A DNA stretch of 64,000 bases from Pseudodesulfovibrio sp. JC047 (lineage in GTDB: Bacteria > Desulfobacterota > Desulfovibrionia > Desulfovibrionales > Desulfovibrionaceae): the NCBI RefSeq assembly GCF_010468615.1, contig NZ_WUEH01000002.1, positions 62,001-126,000 on the forward strand. Reading direction: 5' to 3'. The notes below the pieces were generated by a model. The model did not search any database, was not told the origin of the DNA, and was given only the letters and a program-made list of their open reading frames with translations. A program made the position numbers and the translations under genes. Shown here one piece after another: positions 45,675 to 54,458 of this stretch. How positions within the stretch are numbered: position 1 is the stretch's first letter; each line of letters starts with the position of its first letter.

Positions 45675-46589
45675 ATGCGATATCCCGCCCTGATCATCTT
45701 TGTATTGCTCGTCTCACTGACAGGTTGTTCACGCCAACAATCGGCGACGCCGTCCCTGACCCCGCAGGAAAAGACCCTGCAAACCCATCAGGCAGCGGCT
45801 GCCGACGCTCTGAGCCAAGCCATGCAACTCATGCATGATGGTGAATTCCTGGACGCCGACGCAGCACTCGAATCCTTGAATCAGGCATTGGAGCTTGACC
45901 CGACGTTGTCTTCTGCCCGGTATTACCGAGCGGCCCTGTTTCTTGAAACGCATCGGTATGACGAGGCATTGCAGGATGTGAACAGACTGCTTGAAGCCAA
46001 ACCGGACCATATCAAAGGGCACTACACCCGAGGGGTGCTCCTGTTGCAGACCGGAGACCTCAGCGGCGCGGCCAGAGACTTTTCCAAAGTCATTAAGACG
46101 GACCCCACCATTGCCGAAGTCTATGTCAAACGCGGTCTCTGTTACGATGGGCTTGGGCGCGGGGATGAAGCCATCGACGACTACACGCACGCCTTGGCCC
46201 TCAATCCTGCGCATCTGAACGCCAACTTCAGACGAGGGCTGGCATACATGGCCCTTGAGCAATATGAACCAGCCTTCCGCGATCTGAGTCAGGCATTCAT
46301 TCTGGATTCGGAAAACAGTCAGATCATCATGACACGCGCCCAAGTGGCCATGAAACTGGGCAAATTCGACGCAGCGATCTCGGCCCTGACTCGGGCCGTG
46401 GCTCTGGAACCGAACCGAAGCACGCTGCAAGCGTTGCTGGCTGATGCGTTTGCCGGAGCAGAGAACATGCCCAAGGCCATTGCCACGGTGCACCGGGCCA
46501 TCCAGCTTGCCGAAACACAGGGCGACGAGGCAATGGCACGACTGTATCGTCAACAACTCGACAGCTACCGCCACCCCGTAACGCCCTGA
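45675..46589 (+). CDS. TPR-repeat lipoprotein
   Basis: A 304-residue lipoprotein (signal peptide MRYPALIIFVLLVSLTGC, lipobox LTGC) with about six tetratricopeptide repeats from residue 40 onwards (SARYYRAALFLETHRYDEAL, AEVYVKRGLCYDGLGRGDEAIDDY and others). Such proteins scaffold envelope complexes. It lies on the plus strand between minus-strand phage-type genes, divergent from terminase and convergent with the holin pair. AAGG upstream of the start is modest. Confidence 0.88.
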   Translation: MRYPALIIFVLLVSLTGCSRQQSATPSLTPQEKTLQTHQAAAADALSQAMQLMHDGEFLDADAALESLNQALELDPTLSSARYYRAALFLETHRYDEALQDVNRLLEAKPDHIKGHYTRGVLLLQTGDLSGAARDFSKVIKTDPTIAEVYVKRGLCYDGLGRGDEAIDDYTHALALNPAHLNANFRRGLAYMALEQYEPAFRDLSQAFILDSENSQIIMTRAQVAMKLGKFDAAISALTRAVALEPNRSTLQALLADAFAGAENMPKAIATVHRAIQLAETQGDEAMARLYRQQLDSYRHPVTP

Positions 46590-46594
46590 CCAGC

Positions 46595-46807
46595 TCACCG
46601 CACGACCTCAAGCAACATTCTGGCACCCAGCGCCCCCACAGTGGCCAGACATCCCCAGACCAGTCGCTCCAACGTGCGAATCTTGATCTGGTTCGTCGCA
46701 CACCGACGGGATTCGTTGATTTCCCGGATGTCTTCCTGAATAGCCTTGACCCGTTCATCAATACGGACCAACAAATTCTGTAAATCCTCTCGTTCGAGAA
46801 CCGTCAT
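46595..46807 (-). CDS. Small phage-type membrane protein (XhlA-like)
   Basis: A 70-residue protein: an N-terminal amphipathic coiled coil (LLVRIDERVKAIQEDIREI) and one C-terminal membrane helix (LVWGCLATVGALGARMLLEVV). This matches the layout of holin accessory proteins such as XhlA. GGGAGG precedes the start; ATGA overlap with the preceding holin-like gene shows coupling. Confidence 0.75.
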   Translation of the reverse strand: MTVLEREDLQNLLVRIDERVKAIQEDIREINESRRCATNQIKIRTLERLVWGCLATVGALGARMLLEVVR

Positions 46808-47211
46808 TTGGGACCTCCCAACGCGTCCTTGACGCCGCGCACTGCTCCGGGCAGCAGGTCACCGATTTTTTTCACACCAAGCACAGCGGCCACAATCCAG
46901 AATGTCACCTGAAGAAACCATTCCGGCAGATTCTCCCATGACCGAAGGACTTCACCGGCCCCATCCGGGTCAAATCCCGACCAGATAAAAAATCCGATCC
47001 AGGCGAAAAAAAGGACATCGTCCTTCCACCCGGCATGTTCCAACTGTTTCATTTCCCATTCATGGTTACATTCCCGATCGCTCCGGGCGAGCCGCATCCG
47101 GTTTTCCATGACCGCCTTCTTCAATTCCTCTTTTCGTTTGAGATGACCGGACACGCCGTCCACCATTGTGGACAACAATCCCGCCACCGCACCAATGAGC
47201 GGTAGAGCCAT
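46804..47211 (-). CDS. Phage holin-like protein, three-helix type
   Basis: A 135-residue protein with an N-terminal hydrophobic segment (ALPLIGAVAGLLSTMV), a charged amphipathic part, and two C-terminal membrane helices (DVLFFAWIGFFIWSGF; FLQVTFWIVAAVLGVKKI). The order and the NRECNHEWEMKQLEHAGWKDD-like charged stretch fit the Holin_3TMs family. The ATG at 47211 with GGAG upstream is preferred over TTG at 47226. Overlaps the next gene by ATGA. An endolysin gene is not adjacent. Confidence 0.8.
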   Translation of the reverse strand: MALPLIGAVAGLLSTMVDGVSGHLKRKEELKKAVMENRMRLARSDRECNHEWEMKQLEHAGWKDDVLFFAWIGFFIWSGFDPDGAGEVLRSWENLPEWFLQVTFWIVAAVLGVKKIGDLLPGAVRGVKDALGGPK

Positions 47212-47513
47212 TCCTGCTTTCTCCAATTGCTAGAGGGTGAATCGCTTCGCCCCCCGGTTCTGGGAACAGCATACCCCCACTTTTTACAAAACCTCGAAAA
47301 TGTGACTGATTGCATAGTAAAATCGTTTGATTCGCATAAAAAATCAGCTTGACAGGCCAAACGCCTTTCTCAAGGGAAACGGACTGGACATCGACGGACA
47401 TCGTGCCATCATTTTGCCATGGGACTAGCCAAAACCGACCGTTGCCTGTATGGAATCGTTAAGGAATATCGACGACAACCGGCAGCACAGCCCGGAAATC
47501 AAGGAGGAATCAT

Positions 47514-48188
47514 ATGCTCGTAGCCAACTGGATGACCCCAAACGTCATAACCATTTCTCAGGACCAATCCATGATGAAGGCCTCCAAGGTCATGAAAGAC
47601 GCCTCCATCAGCCGTCTCCCCGTGGTAGACAGTGACGGGAAAATCATCGGCATCATCTCGGACAGAGATGTCAAGGACGCCTCTCCGTCCAAAGCCACCA
47701 CACTGGACATGCACGAGCTGTATTACCTGCTCTCCGAAATCAAGATTCACGACATCATGACCAAGAAGCCGACCACCATCCGCTCGACAGATACCGTTGA
47801 AAAAGCGGCCGTTCTCATGCTGGAAGGCAACTTCGGCGGCCTGCCTGTCGTGGATGAAACTGGCGGCGTCGTCGGCATGGTCACAGACACCGACATATTC
47901 AAGGTACTCGTCGAAATATCAGGTGTTTACGAGGGAGGCGCACAGGTCTGTCTTCAGGTCTCCACTGAAACGGGAAGCCTGACCCCGGTCCTTGATTTTC
48001 TCAAGGAGCACAATGCCCGGATCATGAACATCATGACCCGCAACGTGCCGGAAAGCGAACGGATCAAGGACGTCTATATTCGCATCCGCGAAATGGACAA
48101 GCCGGAATTCAAACGCCTTCAAAAGGACATGGCCGAAAAATTTCAGGTCCAATACTGGGCCAAAGACCCGGTCCATACCGTGCTCTAA
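47514..48188 (+). CDS. CBS-pair and ACT-like domain protein (AcuB type)
   Basis: A 224-residue cytoplasmic protein: two CBS motifs (about 1-60 and 78-135, SRLPVVDSDGKIIGIISDRD and GGLPVVDETGGVVGMVTDTD), which usually bind adenine nucleotides, then an ACT-like C-terminal domain (about 145-215). AAGGAGG lies upstream; a terminator follows. A paralog of the same plan is at 61806-62483. Likely an energy-state sensor; its target is unknown. Confidence 0.88.
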   Translation: MLVANWMTPNVITISQDQSMMKASKVMKDASISRLPVVDSDGKIIGIISDRDVKDASPSKATTLDMHELYYLLSEIKIHDIMTKKPTTIRSTDTVEKAAVLMLEGNFGGLPVVDETGGVVGMVTDTDIFKVLVEISGVYEGGAQVCLQVSTETGSLTPVLDFLKEHNARIMNIMTRNVPESERIKDVYIRIREMDKPEFKRLQKDMAEKFQVQYWAKDPVHTVL

Positions 48189-48207
48189 TTCCCCCACTGC
48201 ACACACT

Positions 48208-48242
48208 GGCCACGACCGAACGATTTCGGTCGTGGCCTTTTT
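48208..48242 (+). terminator. Rho-independent terminator
   Basis: GGCCACGACCGAA pairs with TTCGGTCGTGGCC and is followed by TTTTT. Confidence 0.95.
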
Positions 48243-48446
48243 CATGATATCGATAAACAAATGATCTATATACAGCTGTACTTTTAATTTTTCACGCTGA
48301 CGAAATGTCAAAAGAGTCTGAAACAACACAGACGCATTCGATATATTCCCTCTGTCCGGTAACACATGAATTTCACGAATTTTCTCCCTAAAGCAAAAAC
48401 ACGAAACGACCGAAAAGAAGATGAACAAGAGAATCAAGGAGCAGCC

Positions 48447-48833
48447 ATGGGAAGTGTTGTCGCGTTGGACGAATTTCGTCACACTCTGCAAAAAAAAGAA
48501 GCCCCGGTCCCGACCAGGGAACATCCGGATATTCGGGGCGAAGAAATATGGGGACGAGACTACACGGACGTTGAAGCCATCGTGTACGGTCTGCTGCTCA
48601 TTCGAGACATCGTGGCCTATTATCAAGGCAGTCTCGACCCGGAATTCGACCACCTCTGCCTGAATGGCCTAGAGGCGGCCTATACGGTTTCCGAACGGGG
48701 GACCGCCCGGCTCAAACAGGCCATCAAACCCATTAAAGAGTGGGTTCTGGATGACATGACTGAAGACAACAAGCGGGACATGTCCTGGGCCTTGGTCGTC
48801 GCCGACTTGATTGAAAAGTCACCCGCTCGGTAA
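48447..48833 (+). CDS. Hypothetical soluble protein
   Basis: A 128-residue mainly helical protein (TDVEAIVYGLLLIRDIVAYYQGS, SERGTARLKQAIKPIKEWVLDD). I do not recognise a family. The ATG at 48447 with AAGGAG is chosen; an upstream ATG at 48366 would add a polar 27-residue leader but has no ribosome site. Confidence 0.7.
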   Translation: MGSVVALDEFRHTLQKKEAPVPTREHPDIRGEEIWGRDYTDVEAIVYGLLLIRDIVAYYQGSLDPEFDHLCLNGLEAAYTVSERGTARLKQAIKPIKEWVLDDMTEDNKRDMSWALVVADLIEKSPAR

Positions 48834-49058
48834 ATATCGATAACTGTCGATCTTTCAAATTTCTGAAAAAATACACTTTAACACTGACTGATAGAACAAA
48901 CCCTATCTTCAACCATTGGCTGACGGTCTGGATTTTACATGTCCGACTGATCTTTTTTCCGGCAACAAACTGGCTCAATTCCCGACTCCGGTCTTTTTGA
49001 CACGACAGGATCGGCCCCGCCGTTCACCCCATGGTTTACGCCCTTCCCCGATTATTCC

Positions 49059-49934
49059 ATGGACGGAATCGGACAATGCCGTATGGTCCATTTCATGGAT
49101 GCAGCATCATCTGACCAATCCGGTCCCCAGATCCTGCTGTCGGCAGGGTGTCTTTTTCATCTCCCGCTGAAGCGCATCGCACGCATTGGCCGGGAGGCCG
49201 GTTTCGTGGGCATGGAACTCATCATGAATTCACCGGCCCTCACCCCGGATGCCGGGCTGGAATCAATTGACGCAATCCTGCCCATCCGCAGCATTCACGC
49301 CCCATTTCGAAACTGGTCAGCCTGGGGTGGACATCTCAACTCGTGGAAGGCCACCACCGCTCTGGCCAACTGGCTCCCACAGGCCGATCACATCACCCTG
49401 CACCCTCCCGGCACACGGCTCGCCAACATGATCCACAACCGTTGGTTTGAAAAAGCGCACGACCTGTCCCTGCTTCTCAATGCCAAGGGACGGATTCAAT
49501 TTTCGCTGGAAAACATGCCTTGGGCCACTGGTTCACCATTTTCCAAAGACCCGTTCGCCCAACTCATGGACCAATGTCGCGATAAAAACGTAGGACTGAC
49601 ATTTGATGTCTGTCACATGGGGGTCTCAGGCCGGGATGTCCTCCAGGCCATTGATGCCGTCCCGAGCGAACTGCTCTACAATGTCCATTATTCAGACGCA
49701 GTAGGATACACCGAACATCTCACGCCCGGACGGGGCGCACTTCCGCTCAAAGCATTTCTTCACAGACTCGGTAATCGCGGATATGATCGATACATCACAC
49801 TGGAATTGGAACCTGCGGCGTTCCCGGACTCGCAGGAAGCAACGATTTCCTTCCTGTCCGACATCCGCCGCACCATGCGCACCCATCTGCAACACACAAA
49901 GAGTCACCCCGACCATGCCACACGAATACCTTGA
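49059..49934 (+). CDS. Sugar phosphate isomerase/epimerase-like TIM-barrel protein
   Basis: Up to 291 residues in the xylose-isomerase/AP-endonuclease-2 family: ILLSAGCLFHLPLKRIARIGREAGFVGMEL at the start, HAPF, FSLENMPW, LTFDVCHMGVSGRD and LYNVHYSD, TLELEP supply the metal-binding Glu, Asp and His residues. Substrate unknown. The start is unclear: ATGs at 49059, 49083 and 49095 all lack a convincing ribosome site. The thioesterase gene begins inside its last codons. Confidence 0.82.
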   Translation: MDGIGQCRMVHFMDAASSDQSGPQILLSAGCLFHLPLKRIARIGREAGFVGMELIMNSPALTPDAGLESIDAILPIRSIHAPFRNWSAWGGHLNSWKATTALANWLPQADHITLHPPGTRLANMIHNRWFEKAHDLSLLLNAKGRIQFSLENMPWATGSPFSKDPFAQLMDQCRDKNVGLTFDVCHMGVSGRDVLQAIDAVPSELLYNVHYSDAVGYTEHLTPGRGALPLKAFLHRLGNRGYDRYITLELEPAAFPDSQEATISFLSDIRRTMRTHLQHTKSHPDHATRIP

Positions 49935-50322
49935 ACTCGTCCGCCAACCGCACCAGACCGTGAACCCGCTTCTCGCATTTCTTGGCATTGAAGTCACTGA
50001 AATCACCACTGAAAGAGCTGTTCTGCACCTCCCGATCAAACCAGAATTTCTGCAAGGAGCCGATGTGGTCGCCGGCGGTATTCTGGCCACGTTGCTGGAT
50101 GAAACCATGGCTCACGCCGTGCTTGGCGGCACCCCGACCGGTACTCGTACAGCAACGATTGACATGAACATCAGCTACTTGCGCCCGGTTGGAGCTGAAG
50201 CCATAGTCATCTGTGAAGCACGGGTCATCCAACGCGGCAAACGGATTATTTTCGTCGAGGGAACCGCACGAGTCAACGAACGTGAAGTCGCCCGATCGAC
50301 CGCGTCATTCCTTCCCGTGTAA
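49915..50322 (+). CDS. PaaI-type hotdog thioesterase
   Basis: A 135-residue cytoplasmic thioesterase-like protein. The family core is GADVVAGGILATLLDETMAHAVLGG, which provides the hotdog helix with its catalytic acidic residue (usually HGG...D/E), and TIDMNISYLRPV. It hydrolyses acyl- or aryl-CoA thioesters in characterised relatives. The start overlaps the upstream gene by 20 bases. Confidence 0.88.
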   Translation: MPHEYLELVRQPHQTVNPLLAFLGIEVTEITTERAVLHLPIKPEFLQGADVVAGGILATLLDETMAHAVLGGTPTGTRTATIDMNISYLRPVGAEAIVICEARVIQRGKRIIFVEGTARVNEREVARSTASFLPV

Positions 50323-50378
50323 CTCTCGTCTTGCCCTGATATATTTCATGGTTATCTATTGGAATGGAGGATCACATC

Positions 50379-50813
50379 ATGACCACAGAAACCACACTCA
50401 TTGTCTGCCCATCCTGTCGGGCCATCAACCGCATCCAGCAAGGCCGTGAAGCCGAAGCGCGCTGCGGCTCCTGCAAAACCCCGGTTTTCGACGCCAGACC
50501 GCTTGAATTGGTTGGCACCACCTTTGACCGTCATATCGCCAAAACCAGCGTTCCGGTCCTGGTGGACTTCTACTCGCCCACCTGCGGGCCATGTCTGATG
50601 ATGGGGCCACAATTCGAAGATGCGGCCAAACAACTGCACCCCAAAGTCCGACTGGCCAAGCTGGATACGGCTGCGGATCAAGCCATCGCGGCCCGATTTG
50701 GCATTCAGGCCGTCCCCACGCTGATTCTCTTCAAAGATGGTCGCGAAGTCGCCCGTCAATCCGGGGCCATGAATGCCCGAGATATCGAACAATGGGTGAC
50801 TGGCGTTCTTTGA
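50379..50813 (+). CDS. trxC: Thioredoxin 2 (zinc-ribbon type)
   Basis: A 144-residue cytoplasmic disulfide reductase. An N-terminal zinc ribbon (CPSC at 13-16 and CGSC at about 32-35) precedes a thioredoxin domain with active site CGPC (SPTCGPCLMMGP) and cis-Pro loop VPTLILF. This is the TrxC plan. GGAGG lies upstream of the ATG; a terminator follows. Probably part of redox stress defence. Confidence 0.93.
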   Translation: MTTETTLIVCPSCRAINRIQQGREAEARCGSCKTPVFDARPLELVGTTFDRHIAKTSVPVLVDFYSPTCGPCLMMGPQFEDAAKQLHPKVRLAKLDTAADQAIAARFGIQAVPTLILFKDGREVARQSGAMNARDIEQWVTGVL

Positions 50814-50837
50814 TATTTTCGAAACCCGCTTGACGAT

Positions 50838-50879
50838 ACGGGACGCACAGGCGAGAACAGTCTCTGCATCCCGTTTTTT
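50838..50879 (+). terminator. Rho-independent terminator after trxC
   Basis: ACGGGACGCA pairs with TGCATCCCGT (one mismatch) across a 17-base loop and is followed by TTTTTT. Confidence 0.75.
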
Positions 50880-50908
50880 ATTCCGAATGTGTTCCAAAGG
50901 AGTATTTC

Positions 50909-51484
50909 ATGAAAAAATCACTTGGTCCCAAGACGTTGGCACAACCGACCCCGGTCTGGGCTATCGGCGCGTATGATGAAAACGATACCCCCAATGCCAT
51001 GATCGCGGCCTGGGGCGGCATATGCAGTTCAGACCCGGCCAGCCTGGTCGTGTCCTTGCGCCCGTCCCGACATACCTATGCAGGCATCCTGAAACACAAG
51101 GCGTTCACCGTCTCGGTCTGCCCAGAATATCTGGCGGCCGAAGCCGATTATCTCGGCATGGTGTCTGGCAAAAAGGAAGACAAATTCACGGTCACCGGCC
51201 TGACACCGACACCGAGCGATTGCGTCAAGGCACCGTACATCGAAGAATTTCCGCTGGTCATCGAATGCGAACTGACCGGCACGTATGAACTCGGCATTCA
51301 TACCCTGCTCATGGGCGCCATTAAGGATGTGAAGTGCGACGATGACAAGCTTGTCGATGGCAAATTCCCTGACACCGAGAAAATTCTGCCTCTGATCTTC
51401 AGTCCGGGAACCCGGTCCTACCATACCGTGTCCAAATATGTGGGACAGGGATTTGGCATGGGCAAAAAATATATGAAAAAATAG
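50909..51484 (+). CDS. flr: Flavoredoxin, flavin reductase-like family
   Basis: A 191-residue FMN-binding protein of the split-barrel flavin reductase family. Blocks: NAMIAAWGGICSSDPASLVVSLRPSR and AFTVSVCPE, VSGKKEDKF. It closely resembles Desulfovibrio flavoredoxin, which takes part in electron transfer related to thiosulfate reduction. AAAGGAG lies upstream; the next gene starts 8 bases after its stop. Confidence 0.9.
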   Translation: MKKSLGPKTLAQPTPVWAIGAYDENDTPNAMIAAWGGICSSDPASLVVSLRPSRHTYAGILKHKAFTVSVCPEYLAAEADYLGMVSGKKEDKFTVTGLTPTPSDCVKAPYIEEFPLVIECELTGTYELGIHTLLMGAIKDVKCDDDKLVDGKFPDTEKILPLIFSPGTRSYHTVSKYVGQGFGMGKKYMKK

Positions 51485-51492
51485 GGGAAATC

Positions 51493-52797
51493 ATGATCCG
51501 GCAGGCCATATTCTTTATCCTGACAGCGTGTCTACTCGCTGGCTGTGCGGCACAGGACCCGAACGCTCCGATTCTGGACCTGACCGAACTCCCACAGGAT
51601 GCAGGAGTCTACCATGACCTGCCGGAGACAACCCCGCTCATTCCCCCGACCATCCAAAAACAGGCGTTCGACCAGTTCCTGAAAGCCCATTTCGGTCCGT
51701 GGGAACAAACCGAGCCACGGCATCCGGCCTCAGAAGCGTTCTGGGGACTCGACGTCTACGATCATGAAAACCTGTACGGCGAAAACACCCTGCCCCGCGA
51801 TCCCCGTTGGATTCGCGACATGACCACGGCTTCACGGGTGGAAGCCTACCCATCCATGGGACGTCGCGCCATTGCCGTCGCCACCACAAGTATGCGCGTT
51901 CTGCCGACCAACCGCCCGGTATTTCATGATTTCAGCAAGGCTGGCGAGGGGTTCCCCTTTGACTACATGCAAAATTCATTGGTACTCGCCGGAACGCCTT
52001 TGTACGCCGCACACGTCAGCGCGGACACGGCGTGGATTCTTGTGGAATCCCGATTCGCATTCGGCTGGGTCCCGGCCCGGGATATTGCCTGGGTCGATGA
52101 CGACTTTGCCTCGACCTATCAAACCGGAAGCTACGCCACTCCCATCACGGACGCCGTCGCCATTGTCGATGAGACGGGAAATTACGCGTTCACCGCCCGC
52201 GTCGGCATGATGATTCCCCGTGAACCGGGCACGCCTGATATCGGTCTGATTCCGGTCCGCGACCGTTTTGGGCACGCTGTCGCACTCCGGGCAAAATTGC
52301 CTGTCGGCACCATGGCCCAAGCACCGCTTCCCGCCACTCCCGCCAATTTCAGCGCACTGGCCAACACCATGCTCGGTCAACAGTACGGATGGGGGGGACT
52401 CTATGAAAATCGGGATTGTTCGGCCACCACCATGGACCTGATGGCCGCCTTTGGCATATTCCTGCCTCGCAATTCAAGCCAACAGGCCAAAATGGGCACG
52501 CCATTCGCTTTGGACGGGCTAGATCTCGACGACAAAAAGGAAACGATTCTGGACAACGCCACCCCCTTCCTGACCTTGGTACGCAAGCCGGGACACATCA
52601 TGTTGTATATCGGCAATCATGACGGTGAACCCATCGTGTTCCATTCGGTCTGGGGGGTCAAAACCGAAGTTGGCGACGGCTATGGCCGAAAAATCATCGG
52701 TGCCACAGCCATCACCACATTGGAACCAGGGCGAGAGCTTGACACATTGGCCGCGCCCCTGCTGGACTCCGTCACACGCATCACGACACTGCCGTGA
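51493..52797 (+). CDS. SH3 / NlpC-P60 cell-wall peptidase lipoprotein
   Basis: A 434-residue lipoprotein (MIRQAIFFILTACLLAGC) of the N-terminal-domain NlpC/P60 type. An unknown N-terminal domain is followed by SH3-like domains (about 125-280) and an NlpC/P60 peptidase with catalytic Cys in NRDCSATTMDLM, His in RKPGHIMLYIG and a further His in VFHSVWG. It probably cuts peptidoglycan stem peptides in the periplasm. It is co-transcribed with flavoredoxin by spacing; no functional link is evident. Confidence 0.92.
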   Translation: MIRQAIFFILTACLLAGCAAQDPNAPILDLTELPQDAGVYHDLPETTPLIPPTIQKQAFDQFLKAHFGPWEQTEPRHPASEAFWGLDVYDHENLYGENTLPRDPRWIRDMTTASRVEAYPSMGRRAIAVATTSMRVLPTNRPVFHDFSKAGEGFPFDYMQNSLVLAGTPLYAAHVSADTAWILVESRFAFGWVPARDIAWVDDDFASTYQTGSYATPITDAVAIVDETGNYAFTARVGMMIPREPGTPDIGLIPVRDRFGHAVALRAKLPVGTMAQAPLPATPANFSALANTMLGQQYGWGGLYENRDCSATTMDLMAAFGIFLPRNSSQQAKMGTPFALDGLDLDDKKETILDNATPFLTLVRKPGHIMLYIGNHDGEPIVFHSVWGVKTEVGDGYGRKIIGATAITTLEPGRELDTLAAPLLDSVTRITTLP

Positions 52798-52806
52798 TAA
52801 ACGTGT

Positions 52807-53052
52807 CTACTCGCCATCTTCTCGGGGATTCCATTGTCCTCGAAAGACATATTTACTGATATTTCGGTCCCGTTGCTCCCGAATCCATCGGTGCAGATCT
52901 TCGGGCAGGGCGCGCCACGCCCCTTTGTCTTCCCGTTTCCAGGCAGGAAGGCCCTTGTCCCGAACCAATTCGATGATGTTCCGCGAATTTTCCCCGACCG
53001 CATCACAAATTTCTCGCGCCCCCTTCAAACAGATATCCTGTGATTTCAACAT
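52807..53052 (-). CDS. Small phage-type DNA-binding protein (excisionase-like)
   Basis: An 81-residue protein with a winged-helix-like pattern (GAREICDAVGENSRNIIELVRDKGLPAWKREDKGAWRAL, then EDLHRWIREQ), as in excisionases and phage regulators of the MerR-like type. It overlaps the DUF5675-type gene by 7 bases and is transcribed with it. Specific role not established. Confidence 0.7.
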   Translation of the reverse strand: MLKSQDICLKGAREICDAVGENSRNIIELVRDKGLPAWKREDKGAWRALPEDLHRWIREQRDRNISKYVFRGQWNPREDGE

Positions 53053-53447
53053 GGTTCTTCCACCCTGACTTTAAATGAACGCTGGTCTCCCACGCGATCC
53101 AGAAAATCCCGAAAAGCAGCCCGCGACTGCAAAATCCCACGGGAGGCATCCAAAACCCCAAAATGCCGCCCCAACAAGATGCAACCATGTGTATCCGCCA
53201 CCACATTCCCCTGATGAAACAGAATTCGTGACCGTCCAGGCACATCTTCCACCTCGTAGGTCCTCCCGAACGAGGGCGAATCCACCTGACGACACACATA
53301 GTCCCCGGTCGGGATGCATGATACGTCAACTTGATTGCCTCGATCCGGCGGTTCAAGCGTCACACACACAACCTGCCCATCCAGTCGTAACACGCCAAAC
53401 GTTCCTTCCTTTCCTTTTTCAAGACGAATAACATCCACTTTTCCCAT
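53046..53447 (-). CDS. DUF5675-type phage-associated protein
   Basis: A 133-residue protein with the DUF5675 layout: an N-terminal GTFGVLRLDGQVVCVTLEPPDR, PTGDYVCRQVDSPSFGRTYEV, RILFHQGNVVADTHGCILLG with conserved H and C residues reminiscent of L,D-transpeptidase-like folds. The family is common in phage lysis and tail regions. AAGGAG upstream of the ATG. It is divergent from the repressor gene across an operator-like palindrome. Confidence 0.8.
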   Translation of the reverse strand: MGKVDVIRLEKGKEGTFGVLRLDGQVVCVTLEPPDRGNQVDVSCIPTGDYVCRQVDSPSFGRTYEVEDVPGRSRILFHQGNVVADTHGCILLGRHFGVLDASRGILQSRAAFRDFLDRVGDQRSFKVRVEEPC

Positions 53448-53546
53448 CGTTTACGTCTCCTTTTTTGACAAAGCACAATTCAACTGGTCTTTACATAGTC
53501 AATTGTCTATTCGGAAGTCAACAAAATTGGTCACAATGATTTAGAC

Positions 53547-53580
53547 ATTTGCCCATTTTTATGTATAACCAAGGGCAAAT
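53547..53580. promoter_or_regulatory. Operator-like inverted repeat before the repressor gene
   Basis: ATTTGCCC (53547-53554) and GGGCAAAT (53573-53580) are perfect inverse complements 18 bases apart, with a TATAAC -10-like box between them. Lying in the divergent gap between the DUF5675-type operon and the repressor, it is the natural binding site for that repressor. Confidence 0.6.
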
Positions 53581-53603
53581 CACAACCACAAAACGAGGCT
53601 CTC

Positions 53604-54350
53604 ATGGGATTCACCGACGATGTTCGCCAAGCACTCATCGACCGCATCGGCCCAGGCAAACGCTTTCACAACAACAAACGAATGGCTGACGAACTTGGCG
53701 TGGACCCATCCCAGCTCAACCGTTTTCTCAAAAAAGAACGAGGATTGAACTCGGAGTCGCTCGGACACATTCTTGATGAAATGGGAATATCCGTCATTTT
53801 CGGCGATGAACCGGCCGACGCCTCAAAAGAAGTCCGATTCAGTCTTCCCGACACAGACACATCCGACACCACGCCCCCCGAGCCGCAACCAGACGACTAC
53901 ATGGCTGTCCCCCTGACATCACCGGCCATCGCCATGTCCCCCGGGCTTATTCCCGAAGAAGATGTCGAGGGGTGGATTCTGGTCTGGCGGCATCAGGAAT
54001 CGCTTCGCTTTCGCTCAAATCTGGTCGCCATTGAAATGCGAACCACTGAGCAGGATATGAAACCAACGCTGCATGCTGGTGACATTATTATTGTTGACCG
54101 GAGTGACACCACGCCGACTCCGGCCGGAAAAATCATGCTTGTCAAAGCACCCGGAGAGACCGCCGTCCCCCATATCAAGCGGGTTTCCACCAAGCCGGTG
54201 GACGAGGATGTCGAATTGATTTTCTTTTCGGAAAATAATCGTATAAACCCACCGTCAACGTATCGTTTGAAGCGGGATTTTCACGGAGATATCACCCGTG
54301 CCATCGGCGGAAGTGTGGTTTGGGCATGGAACGACATGTCCAAAAAATAA
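53604..54350 (+). CDS. CI-like phage repressor with inactive S24 domain
   Basis: A 248-residue repressor: N-terminal helix-turn-helix (RMADELGVDPSQLNRFLKKE, 26-45), a flexible linker rich in Asp, Thr and Pro, and a C-terminal LexA/S24-like domain (about 120-245). The catalytic Ser of the usual GDSMxP motif is Asp151 (EQDMKPTLHAGD); the Lys is present (K192 in HIKRV). Self-cleavage is therefore unlikely, so SOS induction by RecA is doubtful and release must occur another way (inference). A palindromic operator lies upstream. Confidence 0.85.
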   Translation: MGFTDDVRQALIDRIGPGKRFHNNKRMADELGVDPSQLNRFLKKERGLNSESLGHILDEMGISVIFGDEPADASKEVRFSLPDTDTSDTTPPEPQPDDYMAVPLTSPAIAMSPGLIPEEDVEGWILVWRHQESLRFRSNLVAIEMRTTEQDMKPTLHAGDIIIVDRSDTTPTPAGKIMLVKAPGETAVPHIKRVSTKPVDEDVELIFFSENNRINPPSTYRLKRDFHGDITRAIGGSVVWAWNDMSKK

Positions 54351-54458
54351 ATTTTCACCGCTGCCCCCGAATCCATTTCACCGTATCTGGACTGGGCACA
54401 GACACCAAAAACACGCCAACCTTAACGGCGTCATGCACACACCAACAACGGAGTTCTC

